The position numbers and the translations under genes were made by a program. Source: Desulfosporosinus lacus DSM 15449 (GTDB taxonomy: Bacteria; Bacillota; Desulfitobacteriia; Desulfitobacteriales; Desulfitobacteriaceae). Taken from it: a DNA stretch of 64,000 nucleotides. Position 1 is the stretch's first letter. Each line of letters begins with the position of its first letter. Where the stretch lies: assembly GCF_900129935.1 (NCBI RefSeq), contig NZ_FQXJ01000003.1, forward strand, positions 1 through 64,000, written 5' to 3'. Shown piece by piece: positions 46,196 through 54,516 of the stretch. The notes beneath the pieces are model-generated. The model saw nothing but the letters and a program-made list of their open reading frames with translations, made no database searches and was not told the origin of the DNA.

Positions 46196-47062
46196 ATGTT
46201 CGCAACCATTATTCCTGCTAAAAATGAAGAAAAGAGCATCTTGGCAACTCTGACCACCATTCTCCGCCTTCCTATCAGTCACATCATTTTAGTTCTCAAT
46301 GGTTGCACAGACCGGACATTTGAACTTATCCGTTCAATCCCTGATACTCGAATTCATATTCTCTACTTCTCTGACCCTCTGGGAATTGATATACCGAGAG
46401 CCATTGGAGCACTCTATGCGCGACATCTAGGAGTTAAAGGAGTACTATTTGTCGATGGAGATATGTCGGGAGATATCTATGAGAATCTGGTTAAGCTCCT
46501 TGCTTCCATTGAGTCAGGAATTGATGTTGCTCTTACAAATTGTTATCCTTACATTCCACATCGTCAAAAGCTCGCTAATCTCGTCCTTAAATTCAGAGCC
46601 AAACTCAACCGTGAACTAGACTTGTTTAAAAGTCTTGGCCTCGCAACCCCCACACACGGACCTCATGCGCTTTCAGAACGAGCCTTGCAGAGTCTTCCTC
46701 TCGAAGCAGTTGCAATTCCCCCGCTTACTTTGTATTGGGCTAAGAAAAGCAACTTAACTATTAAGGTAGTTGCATCCATTCCCCACGAAGCGCTCCATTC
46801 TCCTAGAAAACACCGGCGTCATGCCCGTCTGATTGCCGAAACCATCATTGGAGATTGCCTAATGGGCTTATCTCTGGCTCAAAATGAACCCCCGTCTCGA
46901 TCACTGGGCAAACACAATTTATTGGGATATCACCCGGAACGACGTTTTGATCTCCTGGAGTATTGGGAACAATCCCTTAAGTCTCAAGGAATGTTTTATG
47001 AGCAACATATCATTATTCCAGGATCCTCTCTTCCTATTACGAACTCCTCTAAGGGTCGATAA
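46196..47062 (+). CDS. family 2 (GT-A fold) glycosyltransferase
   Basis: The 288-residue protein has the GT2 start FATIIPAKNEEKSI (residues 2-15), NGCTDRTFE (about 35) and a DxD-type motif VDGDMSGD (about 86-93). No membrane helix is seen. Donor and acceptor are unknown. It is divergent from yabG with a shared 97-bp promoter region containing sporulation-type -10 elements, so a role in spore-coat or surface sugars is possible but inferred. Start follows AAGGGGGCCCTCCACG. Confidence 0.75.
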   Translation: MFATIIPAKNEEKSILATLTTILRLPISHIILVLNGCTDRTFELIRSIPDTRIHILYFSDPLGIDIPRAIGALYARHLGVKGVLFVDGDMSGDIYENLVKLLASIESGIDVALTNCYPYIPHRQKLANLVLKFRAKLNRELDLFKSLGLATPTHGPHALSERALQSLPLEAVAIPPLTLYWAKKSNLTIKVVASIPHEALHSPRKHRRHARLIAETIIGDCLMGLSLAQNEPPSRSLGKHNLLGYHPERRFDLLEYWEQSLKSQGMFYEQHIIIPGSSLPITNSSKGR

Positions 47063-47067
47063 GGAGT

Positions 47068-47664
47068 TCATTGAGTTCTTGATTTTGGATCAATACTATG
47101 CTTTTGAAAGTAATCAACTATTTCATCCTTTTCCTCTGCTTGCACATGCACGGTCGGTTGCATTTTTCCTTCTCGCACTCCACTCCACTTCATGTAAATC
47201 GTTTGATTATACGATTTATTCAAGATGGGATCTGTATACTGTAAGTCAACAACCACGTAATGCTCGTTAATATTAAGTTGTTTAGGATAAAGCTCGTCAC
47301 TAGGTATGTTCATAACCAAGCTTGAGGCAGCATCCTTAGGTATTTCATTAACAATTGATGACTCATCATAGTAAATCGGCTCAGCCGATAACTGCTCATC
47401 AAAGACGACAGTCGTACTTGAGAGAGTAATGGCCGGGTGTATACCCACATTATTGAATTTCAATTCTAAACTAAGTTCATCGCCCAGCTCTACTTTTGGG
47501 GACTCCTTTAACACAAAATAAGGACGTGTTGTCTCTTGTTGAACCTTCCAGGCGGCAACCGTTAAATAGACAGTAATTAGCGCCGTAATGGCAAGCACAG
47601 ACGTCGCTCCCGTACCAATAACGCTCGACCATTTTATTGAGCTATGCTTAACACCTTTTCCCAA
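47068..47664 (-). CDS. hypothetical protein with one N-terminal transmembrane segment
   Basis: I do not recognise this 198-residue protein. It has one hydrophobic segment (about 14-38), so it is probably anchored with a beta-rich domain outside (ELGDELSLELKFNNVGIHPAI, a pattern like a carboxypeptidase-regulatory or Ig-like fold). No cysteine pair or catalytic motif is visible. The likely start is TTG after GGAGGGTGAACTGAAG. It is convergent with the glycosyltransferase, only 5 bp apart, and lies downstream in the map from rsmA on the opposite flank. Confidence 0.6.
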   Translation of the reverse strand: MGKGVKHSSIKWSSVIGTGATSVLAITALITVYLTVAAWKVQQETTRPYFVLKESPKVELGDELSLELKFNNVGIHPAITLSSTTVVFDEQLSAEPIYYDESSIVNEIPKDAASSLVMNIPSDELYPKQLNINEHYVVVDLQYTDPILNKSYNQTIYMKWSGVREGKMQPTVHVQAEEKDEIVDYFQKHSIDPKSRTQ

Positions 47665-47812
47665 ACTTCAGTTCACCCTCCATTAATCTTACCAAACCTC
47701 TTCAGTCTGCTTCGTACTATGAATTAGGCTATACGTTAATGAACCCCAGGTTATAGTTTTGGATATTTCTCTTGTTTTATGCCCTTTAGACGAAATATTG
47801 TCCGTTAAATAT

Positions 47813-47837
47813 AAAAGCCCTCCACATGGAGAGCTTT
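47813..47837 (-). terminator. intrinsic terminator after rsmA
   Basis: AAAGCTCTCCA/TGGAGGGCTTT stem with a 2- to 3-nt loop, then TTATATTT on the minus strand. Confidence 0.7.
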
Positions 47838-47862
47838 AGGCGACATTGAATTAATCCCCGGT

Positions 47863-48687
47863 TTATAGGAAGGCTTTTGTTAGTACTTGGAACTCCTCAA
47901 TACTCAGTGACTCTGCTCGCCGGCCATCCGAAATTCCGGCACCTTGCATACGTTCAATGACTTCTTCTTTTTTTAACCCCAGCCCGCCGGCCAACGAATT
48001 GCCTAAGGTCTTTCGCCGTTGGCTAAAGGCAGCTTTAACCACTCGAAAGAAGTCTCTCTTATTCACATTAAACCCTGGGTAAGGGCGAAGGTCTAACCTA
48101 ATTACCGCTGATGTTACCTTTGGAACCGGCCAGAATGAACTTGGCGAAACATCCCTAACTTTAGTAACTTTGGCAGAAATCTGAACAGCAATAGATAAAA
48201 TTCCATAAGTCTTACTTCCTGGACCCGCAGCGATCCGATCGGCCACTTCTTTTTGAACCATAATCGTCATCCCACTTAGTTGATCTGCCTGATCTAGAAA
48301 GTGCATAATCAGCGGGCTGGTAATATAGTAAGGTAAATTTCCTACCAAATAGCCCATTCTGTCTCCCCATAAATCTTTCAAATCAAGCTTTAACGCATCT
48401 TGATGAACAATTTCAATGGGGTGTTCCTTTAGCTCCTTTTTCAGAATGCTAATCTTATGATTATCCAACTCGACTGCCCACATCTTCGGTACCTTTGGAG
48501 CAAGAGCACGAGTTAACACTCCAAGACCTGGCCCAATTTCTACTAGAGGAACATCTGGTTCCACTGTACTGGCAGAAACAATGCTTTCAATTACTTCATC
48601 ACTTATCAAAAAAACCTGACCCATTGATTTATGTGCACGTGCCCCATATTTTACGAGACGTTGAGTATATTCAGCTGAAGTCTCCAC
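47863..48687 (-). CDS. rsmA: 16S rRNA (adenine1518/1519-N6)-dimethyltransferase
   Basis: KsgA-type methylase that dimethylates two adenines near the 3' end of 16S rRNA. The 274-residue product has the SAM motif VEIGPGLGVLTRAL (about 49-62), the catalytic NLPYYITSP (about 117-125) and FWPVPKVTSAVIRL. The start is GTG, placed right after AGGAGGTGCAAC, and overlaps the rnmV end by 17 bp. Order rnmV-rsmA-yabG region agrees with Bacillus. Confidence 0.95.
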   Translation of the reverse strand: METSAEYTQRLVKYGARAHKSMGQVFLISDEVIESIVSASTVEPDVPLVEIGPGLGVLTRALAPKVPKMWAVELDNHKISILKKELKEHPIEIVHQDALKLDLKDLWGDRMGYLVGNLPYYITSPLIMHFLDQADQLSGMTIMVQKEVADRIAAGPGSKTYGILSIAVQISAKVTKVRDVSPSSFWPVPKVTSAVIRLDLRPYPGFNVNKRDFFRVVKAAFSQRRKTLGNSLAGGLGLKKEEVIERMQGAGISDGRRAESLSIEEFQVLTKAFL

Positions 48688-49222
48688 GTTGCACCTCCTC
48701 TGCTGCTTGAAAAAACTGCTCACGGGAAATTCCAAACCGATTCAATCGATGGAGAAATTGTTTTGCATTAGAATCCCCGATTCCCAACTTGCGCCCAAGA
48801 GCTAACCTATTTTCGCTGGCTCGCGCAAACCCCACAAGCCCTGTATGCACTAAATCCTCTATAGTGAACTTCTGGTCTGGAGTTGCCTGATCTTGTTTAA
48901 TATCAGAAAAGGCGCGACGGATTTCCTCTAAGGCTGCATTTTCGACCCCTATATCTCCTTTTTTTGTCGCAACTTTTCTCGTCAAATAAACATGCTTGGC
49001 CTGAGGAACATGCCCTCGAATGCGATTTCGGATCTGCTCTCCAACTGTATCCGGATCAGTAAAAACAATTACCCCTTGTCGGTTAGCCATTTCTGCAATG
49101 TACTCTAACTTCTTTTTAGTCAGCCCAAAACCATCGGTCCAAATTATATCAACTTCCCCAAGGGCAAGGCGCACCGCATGCGCATCATTTTTCCCTTCTA
49201 CAACTATGAGTTCCTTTATCAT
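48671..49222 (-). CDS. rnmV: ribonuclease M5
   Basis: Toprim nuclease that matures 5S rRNA in Firmicutes. The 183-residue product starts MIKELIVVEGKNDAHAV (Toprim Glu motif at residue 9) and has VIVFTDPDTVGEQIRNRI (DxD motif, about 52). The start ATG follows CGGAGGAATCAAGG; a longer frame lacks a ribosome binding site. It is coupled to rsmA by overlap. Confidence 0.95.
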   Translation of the reverse strand: MIKELIVVEGKNDAHAVRLALGEVDIIWTDGFGLTKKKLEYIAEMANRQGVIVFTDPDTVGEQIRNRIRGHVPQAKHVYLTRKVATKKGDIGVENAALEEIRRAFSDIKQDQATPDQKFTIEDLVHTGLVGFARASENRLALGRKLGIGDSNAKQFLHRLNRFGISREQFFQAAEEVQRGDFS

Positions 49223-49320
49223 CCTTGATTCCTCCGTTTTCAACTCCTATATCTTAACCGAGAATGACGAAATACTCAAATAAACGGGTTATAAACTTGG
49301 CTGACGCCGTTATAGATTAA

Positions 49321-49377
49321 AAAGGAGGCCGTAGCGAAAACTGATAAATTAACAGTTTTTTCGCAACAGCCCCTTTT
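49321..49377 (-). terminator. long terminator after the GH18 lipoprotein gene
   Basis: An imperfect stem of about 24 bp (AAAAGGGGCTGTTGCGAAAA against TTTTCGCTACGGCCTCCTTT) with the loop around TTAATTTAT, followed by TT on the minus strand. Confidence 0.65.
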
Positions 49378-49404
49378 AAATATCTTTTTAAATATTTAAG
49401 AAGT

Positions 49405-50580
49405 TTATTTCTTTTCTTGAGTATCTTTATTTGTTCCATACGTCTTAATTAGCTGATCCCAGATTTGAGGGTCTTCCATACCTAAACGCCAAATAGCAAC
49501 ACCATGTAACTTGTATTTAAGCGCATCGTCCATCTTAGCTCTTAAGCTGGCGATGTTCTCAAAGTAGACTTCGTGTCGTATCCCATTTGCGGTATAGGTA
49601 AATTGTGGAACTTTAGCGTTAGGGTCAGTATGAATTTCTACACCATGCTTTTTAGCTCTCTCAACCGTTTGAGCATAGGACAGATAATCTGGCATTGTTG
49701 GCTTGTTTGTTCCCCAGTCAAATGAATATACTGGGAGACCCATCACAATCTTTTCTTTAGGGATTTTTCCCACAGCGAATTTAATTACTCGATCAACCCA
49801 TCCCTCAGAAGCTACCGGCCCTTGGGTTGTACCCAGCCCATGTTCATCATAGGTCATTAGAATAATTTGATCTGCGGATTTACCAATGGCCGCATAATCA
49901 TACGCACCCGACCATAGATCTGACGGATAATCTGCAAACTTTGCAGGGATAGAAATATTTAAGACTTTATCTTTTGCTTGGAGCGCTTTCTTAAGCTCTG
50001 CGACAAAAGCAGAAAAATTATCCCGGTCTCCAGGAGGGGTTTTCTCAATATCGATAGAAATTCCATCCCAATTATCTTTAGTTGTCAGATTAACCAAGTT
50101 TGTTACTAAGTTTGACCTTTTCCCCGGATTTGATAACACACTATGCGCTAGATTCTCATCAAAGCCAACCGTCCCTTTTAATTTCATGTTATGCACCAAA
50201 GCATAAGCTTTGGCTCCATTTTTTTGAACCTGATCTTTGATTTTTAGATCAATTTCTCCTGAAGGAATGACTTTGCCGTTCGCGTCAAAAGAGTACCAGA
50301 AAAACGCAACTTCATTTAGTAGCTTTCCATTTTTCAAAGTAGTTTCTTTTGAACTAGGTACAGGTCCCTCTTGGTCAGTATAAAATCCCATGACAACTCG
50401 CTTTTCAGGCCCCAATACGGATTCACGTGTTGCCCCTGCCTCGGCTTCTGGCAGTTGTGCCGTTTGCTCCGGTGGTGTTTCGGGACCAGCCGGTGGTTGT
50501 ACATTCGTACATCCTGTCAAGCTAAGGCATAAAACCAAGGCACTAGTCGCCAATAAAGTCAGAAACCGTTTCATGCGCAC
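49405..50580 (-). CDS. GH18-family lipoprotein (YaaH/SleL-like glycoside hydrolase)
   Basis: The 391-residue product has a lipoprotein signal (lipobox LTGC about residue 24), a Pro/Glu-rich linker (about 28-55), and a GH18 barrel with the active-site WDGISIDIEKT (DxxDxDxE, catalytic Glu about 180), ILMTYDEHG (about 243) and VAIWRLGMEDPQIW at the end. Relatives in spore formers act on cortex peptidoglycan or polysaccharide; LysM repeats are absent here. Start is GTG, 5 nt after AAGGAG. It lies just downstream of cwlD. Confidence 0.88.
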   Translation of the reverse strand: MRMKRFLTLLATSALVLCLSLTGCTNVQPPAGPETPPEQTAQLPEAEAGATRESVLGPEKRVVMGFYTDQEGPVPSSKETTLKNGKLLNEVAFFWYSFDANGKVIPSGEIDLKIKDQVQKNGAKAYALVHNMKLKGTVGFDENLAHSVLSNPGKRSNLVTNLVNLTTKDNWDGISIDIEKTPPGDRDNFSAFVAELKKALQAKDKVLNISIPAKFADYPSDLWSGAYDYAAIGKSADQIILMTYDEHGLGTTQGPVASEGWVDRVIKFAVGKIPKEKIVMGLPVYSFDWGTNKPTMPDYLSYAQTVERAKKHGVEIHTDPNAKVPQFTYTANGIRHEVYFENIASLRAKMDDALKYKLHGVAIWRLGMEDPQIWDQLIKTYGTNKDTQEKK

Positions 50581-50681
50581 TTCAACTCCTTAATCTAGAT
50601 TCGGTAACTGACTTTATCTTCCCCGCTTCAAAAAGAGGTTATGTATCTAAGAATAGAGCGTTAATATCCTATTTAAGCTAA

Positions 50682-51389
50682 TTATGGAAGTTCAAAATAA
50701 TTAGAAATTCCTTTGGCAATTGCTCTGGATAGTTGTTCTTGGTACCAAGTTTGTTGTAATTTCTTCTGTTCCTTAGCACTAGATAGATATCCGACCTCAA
50801 CAATAACAGCAGGCATGCTAGTGTTTTTAATGATATAAAAGTCTCCGGGTTTTGCAATCCTGCGATTCATTCCATTTATTTTTATCATTTCTTGTTGAAT
50901 TAATTCTGCTAACCTTTTTCCAGATTCAGATTTATAGTGATAAAACGTTTCTGCGCCAGAATTTTGACCCGTTAAAGTCGCATTAACATGCAAGCTGACA
51001 AAAATATCCGCTTTTTCTTCTTTAGCCATTTCAATACGATGATTCAAGTCAATTTGTTTCTTTGTTGTTTTTCCCTTAACCCCATTTGGAACATAATCTA
51101 GATCTTCCTCGCGAGTAAGAAATACTTCTATTCCACTTGGCATCAACATCTCTTTAACCTTTTGGGCAATTTTAAGATTTATCGATTTTTCATAAATACC
51201 CTGAGAGGAAACCGCTCCAGGATCGTATCCTCCATGCCCCGGATCGAGCATTACCACATAACGGTTTTCAAATTGACTGACAACAGCAGTTGAACCTTGC
51301 CAAAATACAGAGAGTACCAGTGTACACATCACACCAATGACAAGCAAAATTGCAAACTTAGTTCCTATTATCACTTTTGGCCATCGCAT
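50682..51389 (-). CDS. cwlD: N-acetylmuramoyl-L-alanine amidase CwlD
   Basis: Zinc amidase that strips peptide side chains during cortex synthesis so that muramic-delta-lactam can form. The 235-residue product has a signal anchor (about 10-30), and the amidase_3 domain with zinc ligands in LDPGHGGYDPGA (His about 52), the Glu of GIYEKSINL (about 67) and SLHVNA (His about 134), then catalytic EVGYLSS (about 198). Start follows GGGGGAGTGCTGA. It lies between two wall-related genes. Confidence 0.9.
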   Translation of the reverse strand: MRWPKVIIGTKFAILLVIGVMCTLVLSVFWQGSTAVVSQFENRYVVMLDPGHGGYDPGAVSSQGIYEKSINLKIAQKVKEMLMPSGIEVFLTREEDLDYVPNGVKGKTTKKQIDLNHRIEMAKEEKADIFVSLHVNATLTGQNSGAETFYHYKSESGKRLAELIQQEMIKINGMNRRIAKPGDFYIIKNTSMPAVIVEVGYLSSAKEQKKLQQTWYQEQLSRAIAKGISNYFELP

Positions 51390-51462
51390 TCAGCACTCCC
51401 CCGTTTCGCGATTCTATTAAAGAGTATGTGCTGATAAATAAAGATATACTTTCTAGAATAAA

Positions 51463-51495
51463 AAGAGGCCCTCGCTTTAAACGCGAAGGCCTCTT
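51463..51495 (-). terminator. intrinsic terminator after the YabE-like gene
   Basis: AAGAGGCC/GGCCTCTT stem continuing into TCGC/GCGA with a 6-nt loop, followed by five T and AT-rich sequence on the minus strand. Confidence 0.85.
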
Positions 51496-51506
51496 GCAGA
51501 AACAAG

Positions 51507-52682
51507 TTACTGAACATAAACCGTAACGGTACGCACTCCCCATGACAGTGCTTCTTGCTTGGAATCCATGTAAAGGTCGATACGATCCCCTTTGATGGAA
51601 CCTCCGGTATCTAAAGCTCGAGCAGAACCATAACCCTCTACATATACTGATTTTCCTAAAGGAATGACTCTAGGATCGACTGCAATAATTCCTTTACTAA
51701 CGGATGACCCTGTGGCTGTTTTTCCTCCAGGCATACAATAAGCAGATGCTTTCATGACATAAGCTCGCTTAAAACTGAAGGTACTGCCGCCCCTTGAAAT
51801 TGTAGTTTGAGCACCACGCGAAACGATTTGGTTAGTAGGAGGTTTAACCACTCGTTGACCGAGTATCTCACGGTCAACCTCTTTTCCATCCTCAAGTGTT
51901 AGTCTGATCGTCTGCTCTTGAAGGCCGTTAGATCCACGACTGACAAGTCTGTCTGGTAACCCAACTGGGTAATCTGCCGGCTGAGCAACCGTTTGAAAGG
52001 GAATTTCGCTTTTCACCGTTTCAATATGGTTTGAAACCCGTACCACGTTCAACTTGTCGTTAGGCTCTAACATATGGTCAAGAGCTAAGGAAACTTTATC
52101 CTTAGTACCTAAGGTAATACCCAGCTTTTTAAGCGTATCAGCAACAGTCCGCGGAGCTAGATAAGTATCATACTTCTTGCCGTCTGCACTTACTTGAATA
52201 GGGATCGCCCTAGACACCTTAATATCCATGTCATTAGTTACTGATTCTGAACGGTCTGCATTGACTTCATCTACCTCTTTAATGTCCAGTGCATAACGTG
52301 CCGATAATTCGCTAAGAGCCTCTCCTACAGATTCTTTAGCTGTTCGTGTATTGAATATTTGCCCATCAACTGAGAGCTGAACTGGAACGCTGCTTGTTAC
52401 ATCTACTGTCAACTCATCTGTAACCTTAGTATCTCTTGAAGGACTTACAATATCTTCTGGATAAAACTCAATTTTCGATGAATGCTCAAGAGCCTGCCCC
52501 ACCGTTCCAAAGATTGTGCTTATACGCACTTGTTCCCCATCAATGTTAGCATTGATAGTTTTTACATTGTATAGCACTGTTACGATTGCAATCAAGCAAA
52601 TAGTGAATACGGTAACGACAATTTGAGCAATACGAGATGTCCGAACTAAGGTCAATACCTGAGTTGGATTCTTCTGAAACAT
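51507..52682 (-). CDS. yabE: G5 and 3D domain protein, YabE/Rpf-like
   Basis: Probable secreted wall-lytic enzyme. The 391-residue protein has an N-terminal membrane segment (about 18-38), three DUF348 (YabE-type) repeats (about 45-220), a G5 domain (about 225-290) and a C-terminal 3D domain with the three aspartates in AVDPRVIPLG, ALDTGGSIKGDRIDLYM (about 325-370). 3D domains share the MltA catalytic fold. Start follows TTTGGAGGGATTTA. It is immediately downstream of a shorter paralogue. Confidence 0.88.
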   Translation of the reverse strand: MFQKNPTQVLTLVRTSRIAQIVVTVFTICLIAIVTVLYNVKTINANIDGEQVRISTIFGTVGQALEHSSKIEFYPEDIVSPSRDTKVTDELTVDVTSSVPVQLSVDGQIFNTRTAKESVGEALSELSARYALDIKEVDEVNADRSESVTNDMDIKVSRAIPIQVSADGKKYDTYLAPRTVADTLKKLGITLGTKDKVSLALDHMLEPNDKLNVVRVSNHIETVKSEIPFQTVAQPADYPVGLPDRLVSRGSNGLQEQTIRLTLEDGKEVDREILGQRVVKPPTNQIVSRGAQTTISRGGSTFSFKRAYVMKASAYCMPGGKTATGSSVSKGIIAVDPRVIPLGKSVYVEGYGSARALDTGGSIKGDRIDLYMDSKQEALSWGVRTVTVYVQ

Positions 52683-52754
52683 TAAATCCCTCCAAAATGC
52701 TGATAACAACTTCATTTTAAGGCATAAGTAGTCAGTTGTCAAAATTTATTTCCA

Positions 52755-53684
52755 TTATGTGGAACCTAGGATATGAATTTTGACTGGCTTTCGTCCCCAG
52801 TCAATACATTGACGAAAGGTAGAGAAAAACACATCAATCCTATTCCCGCGAATACTTCCACCTGTATCGGCGGCTATGGCATATCCATATCCCTCCACAT
52901 AGACCTGGCTTCCCATAGCGATCACTTTGGGGTCAACAGCTATTAAGCCCTCTCTAGGCTTGACACCTGTAGCCGTATTATTACCGGTATACGTATAAGC
53001 CGTCGCTTCAACACTCAAAGTTTTATTGATGTTCAATTTCGTTAAATCGACATCAACCTTAGTAGATCCCGGACTGGAATTTTGAATAATAACTTTCTTC
53101 TTTGGAATAGGTTGGGTGTTTCGAATAATTACCTCTTTCTTTGGTGCTTTGAGCTCAAAGAAGGACTGCACTTGCTGATCAACGGGTTGTCCACCAACCT
53201 TGAACGTCTTTACGACCTCACGTCTGGTGCCCTTTTCCCCTTTTACCTGGATTTGACTCTTACCTGGGGGAAGTTTATCCGACTCTACATATTGCGTGTC
53301 AAAAGGCAGTTCTTTATCAATTATTTCGATCTTACTTGTCACCCTTGTTTCGATTTCAGCGCTTAGTGCTTCTTGATAATCCTGAGTCGAACTTCCAATA
53401 CCTCGACTAATTTGTCCTTTGTTAGTTAAACCTTGAACTGCTAGACCTTCACTGCTCACTTTTCTTACAGGCGCCCCTTCTATCAGTTCATCCTTTCTTA
53501 CACTGTCTATACTTAAGGAATTAACTAATTGCAGTGACGGCTTAATTGTTCTCCCGACATCCGGATCATTTAATGACGAATACCTCGTACCAGCGACTAA
53601 AACTGCCAAGCTTCCAAAGTACGCACTCCATAACTTAGTTTTGCGCCAATAATCGGAATAAGTAGTAATCGGCAAAGAATACAT
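52755..53684 (-). CDS. G5-like and 3D domain protein
   Basis: The 309-residue protein has one membrane segment near the start (about 22-38), a G5-like region (about 120-180; KELPFDTQYVESDKLPPGK) and a C-terminal 3D domain (AVDPKVIAMG, AADTGGSIRGNRIDVFF; about 250-300), with all three aspartates. It lacks the DUF348 repeats of the following gene and is probably an older duplicate. Start follows AAGGAGGGGTAAA. The region between (residues 180-215) is basic and repetitive (KKEVIIRN, KKKVIIQN). Confidence 0.85.
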   Translation of the reverse strand: MYSLPITTYSDYWRKTKLWSAYFGSLAVLVAGTRYSSLNDPDVGRTIKPSLQLVNSLSIDSVRKDELIEGAPVRKVSSEGLAVQGLTNKGQISRGIGSSTQDYQEALSAEIETRVTSKIEIIDKELPFDTQYVESDKLPPGKSQIQVKGEKGTRREVVKTFKVGGQPVDQQVQSFFELKAPKKEVIIRNTQPIPKKKVIIQNSSPGSTKVDVDLTKLNINKTLSVEATAYTYTGNNTATGVKPREGLIAVDPKVIAMGSQVYVEGYGYAIAADTGGSIRGNRIDVFFSTFRQCIDWGRKPVKIHILGST

Positions 53685-53720
53685 TTTACCCCTCCTTATC
53701 AAAACCTATGAAATTCCCTA

Positions 53721-53750
53721 AAAAAAAAGAACCTTCCGCAACGAAGGTCC
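53721..53750 (-). terminator. intrinsic terminator after tatD
   Basis: GGACCTTC/GAAGGTTC stem with a 6-nt loop, followed by eight T on the minus strand; it abuts the tatD stop codon. Confidence 0.88.
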
Positions 53751-53751
53751 C

Positions 53752-54516
53752 TTAAACAAGCTTAAAAACGCTTTCCGCATTGTGCATAGTGTGAAATGCT
53801 GTATCCTCAAAGCTTAGATTTTTAATTTCTGCAAGTTTCATTACAACTTCTCGAACATAGGTTGGTTCATTGCGCTTTCCACGTCGCGGCTCTGGCGTCA
53901 AATATGGGGAATCTGTCTCCACGAGAATCCGATCTATTGGGGCTTTCTTTGCTACTTCGACTGTATGTCGAGCATTTTTGTACGTCACTGGTCCGGCAAA
54001 AGAGAGATAAAATCCTAGTTTTAAGAGTATCTCTGCCATTTCCCAAGATCCGGAATAACAATGGAATATCCCTCCATATAGAGGAGGATGGGCCTTAACA
54101 ATTTCCAAGATATCATGATGCGCATCACGATCATGGATAACAATTGGTAAGCCGACTTCATTCGCTAGCTTTATCTGTTGGATAAAGACCTCTTTTTGAA
54201 CAGGGCGTGGAGACAGGTCGCGATAATAATCCAGCCCAATTTCACCCCAAGCCACTACTTTGGGTTGCTTAGCTAACTCTAGGAGCTTTTCCCAGGTTTC
54301 CGCTGTCACCCCTTCAGCATTATGTGGATGTACCCCTATCGCCGCATAGATAAAATTATAGTCTAGTGCTAACTTCACAGATCGTCCGGAGGAAGGGAGG
54401 TCATATCCTACATTCGTCACCCGAGAAATCCCCGCCGATTTCATGCGAGTTACGACTTCTTGGAAATCATCCGCATAGCTGGGGTCATCTATATGTGCAT
54501 GCGTATCCCAAATCAT
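53752..54516 (-). CDS. tatD: TatD family metal-dependent hydrolase
   Basis: Metal-dependent nuclease/deacylase of the amidohydrolase fold. The 254-residue product has the opening THAHID (metal His residues 5 and 7), GEIGLDYYRD (about 91), IVIHDRDA (about 126) and VETDSPYLTPEPRRGKRNEPTY split around residue 200-215. Its ATG overlaps the metG stop (ATGA), so translation is coupled, the same arrangement as metG-yabD in Bacillus. Confidence 0.95.
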   Translation of the reverse strand: MIWDTHAHIDDPSYADDFQEVVTRMKSAGISRVTNVGYDLPSSGRSVKLALDYNFIYAAIGVHPHNAEGVTAETWEKLLELAKQPKVVAWGEIGLDYYRDLSPRPVQKEVFIQQIKLANEVGLPIVIHDRDAHHDILEIVKAHPPLYGGIFHCYSGSWEMAEILLKLGFYLSFAGPVTYKNARHTVEVAKKAPIDRILVETDSPYLTPEPRRGKRNEPTYVREVVMKLAEIKNLSFEDTAFHTMHNAESVFKLV

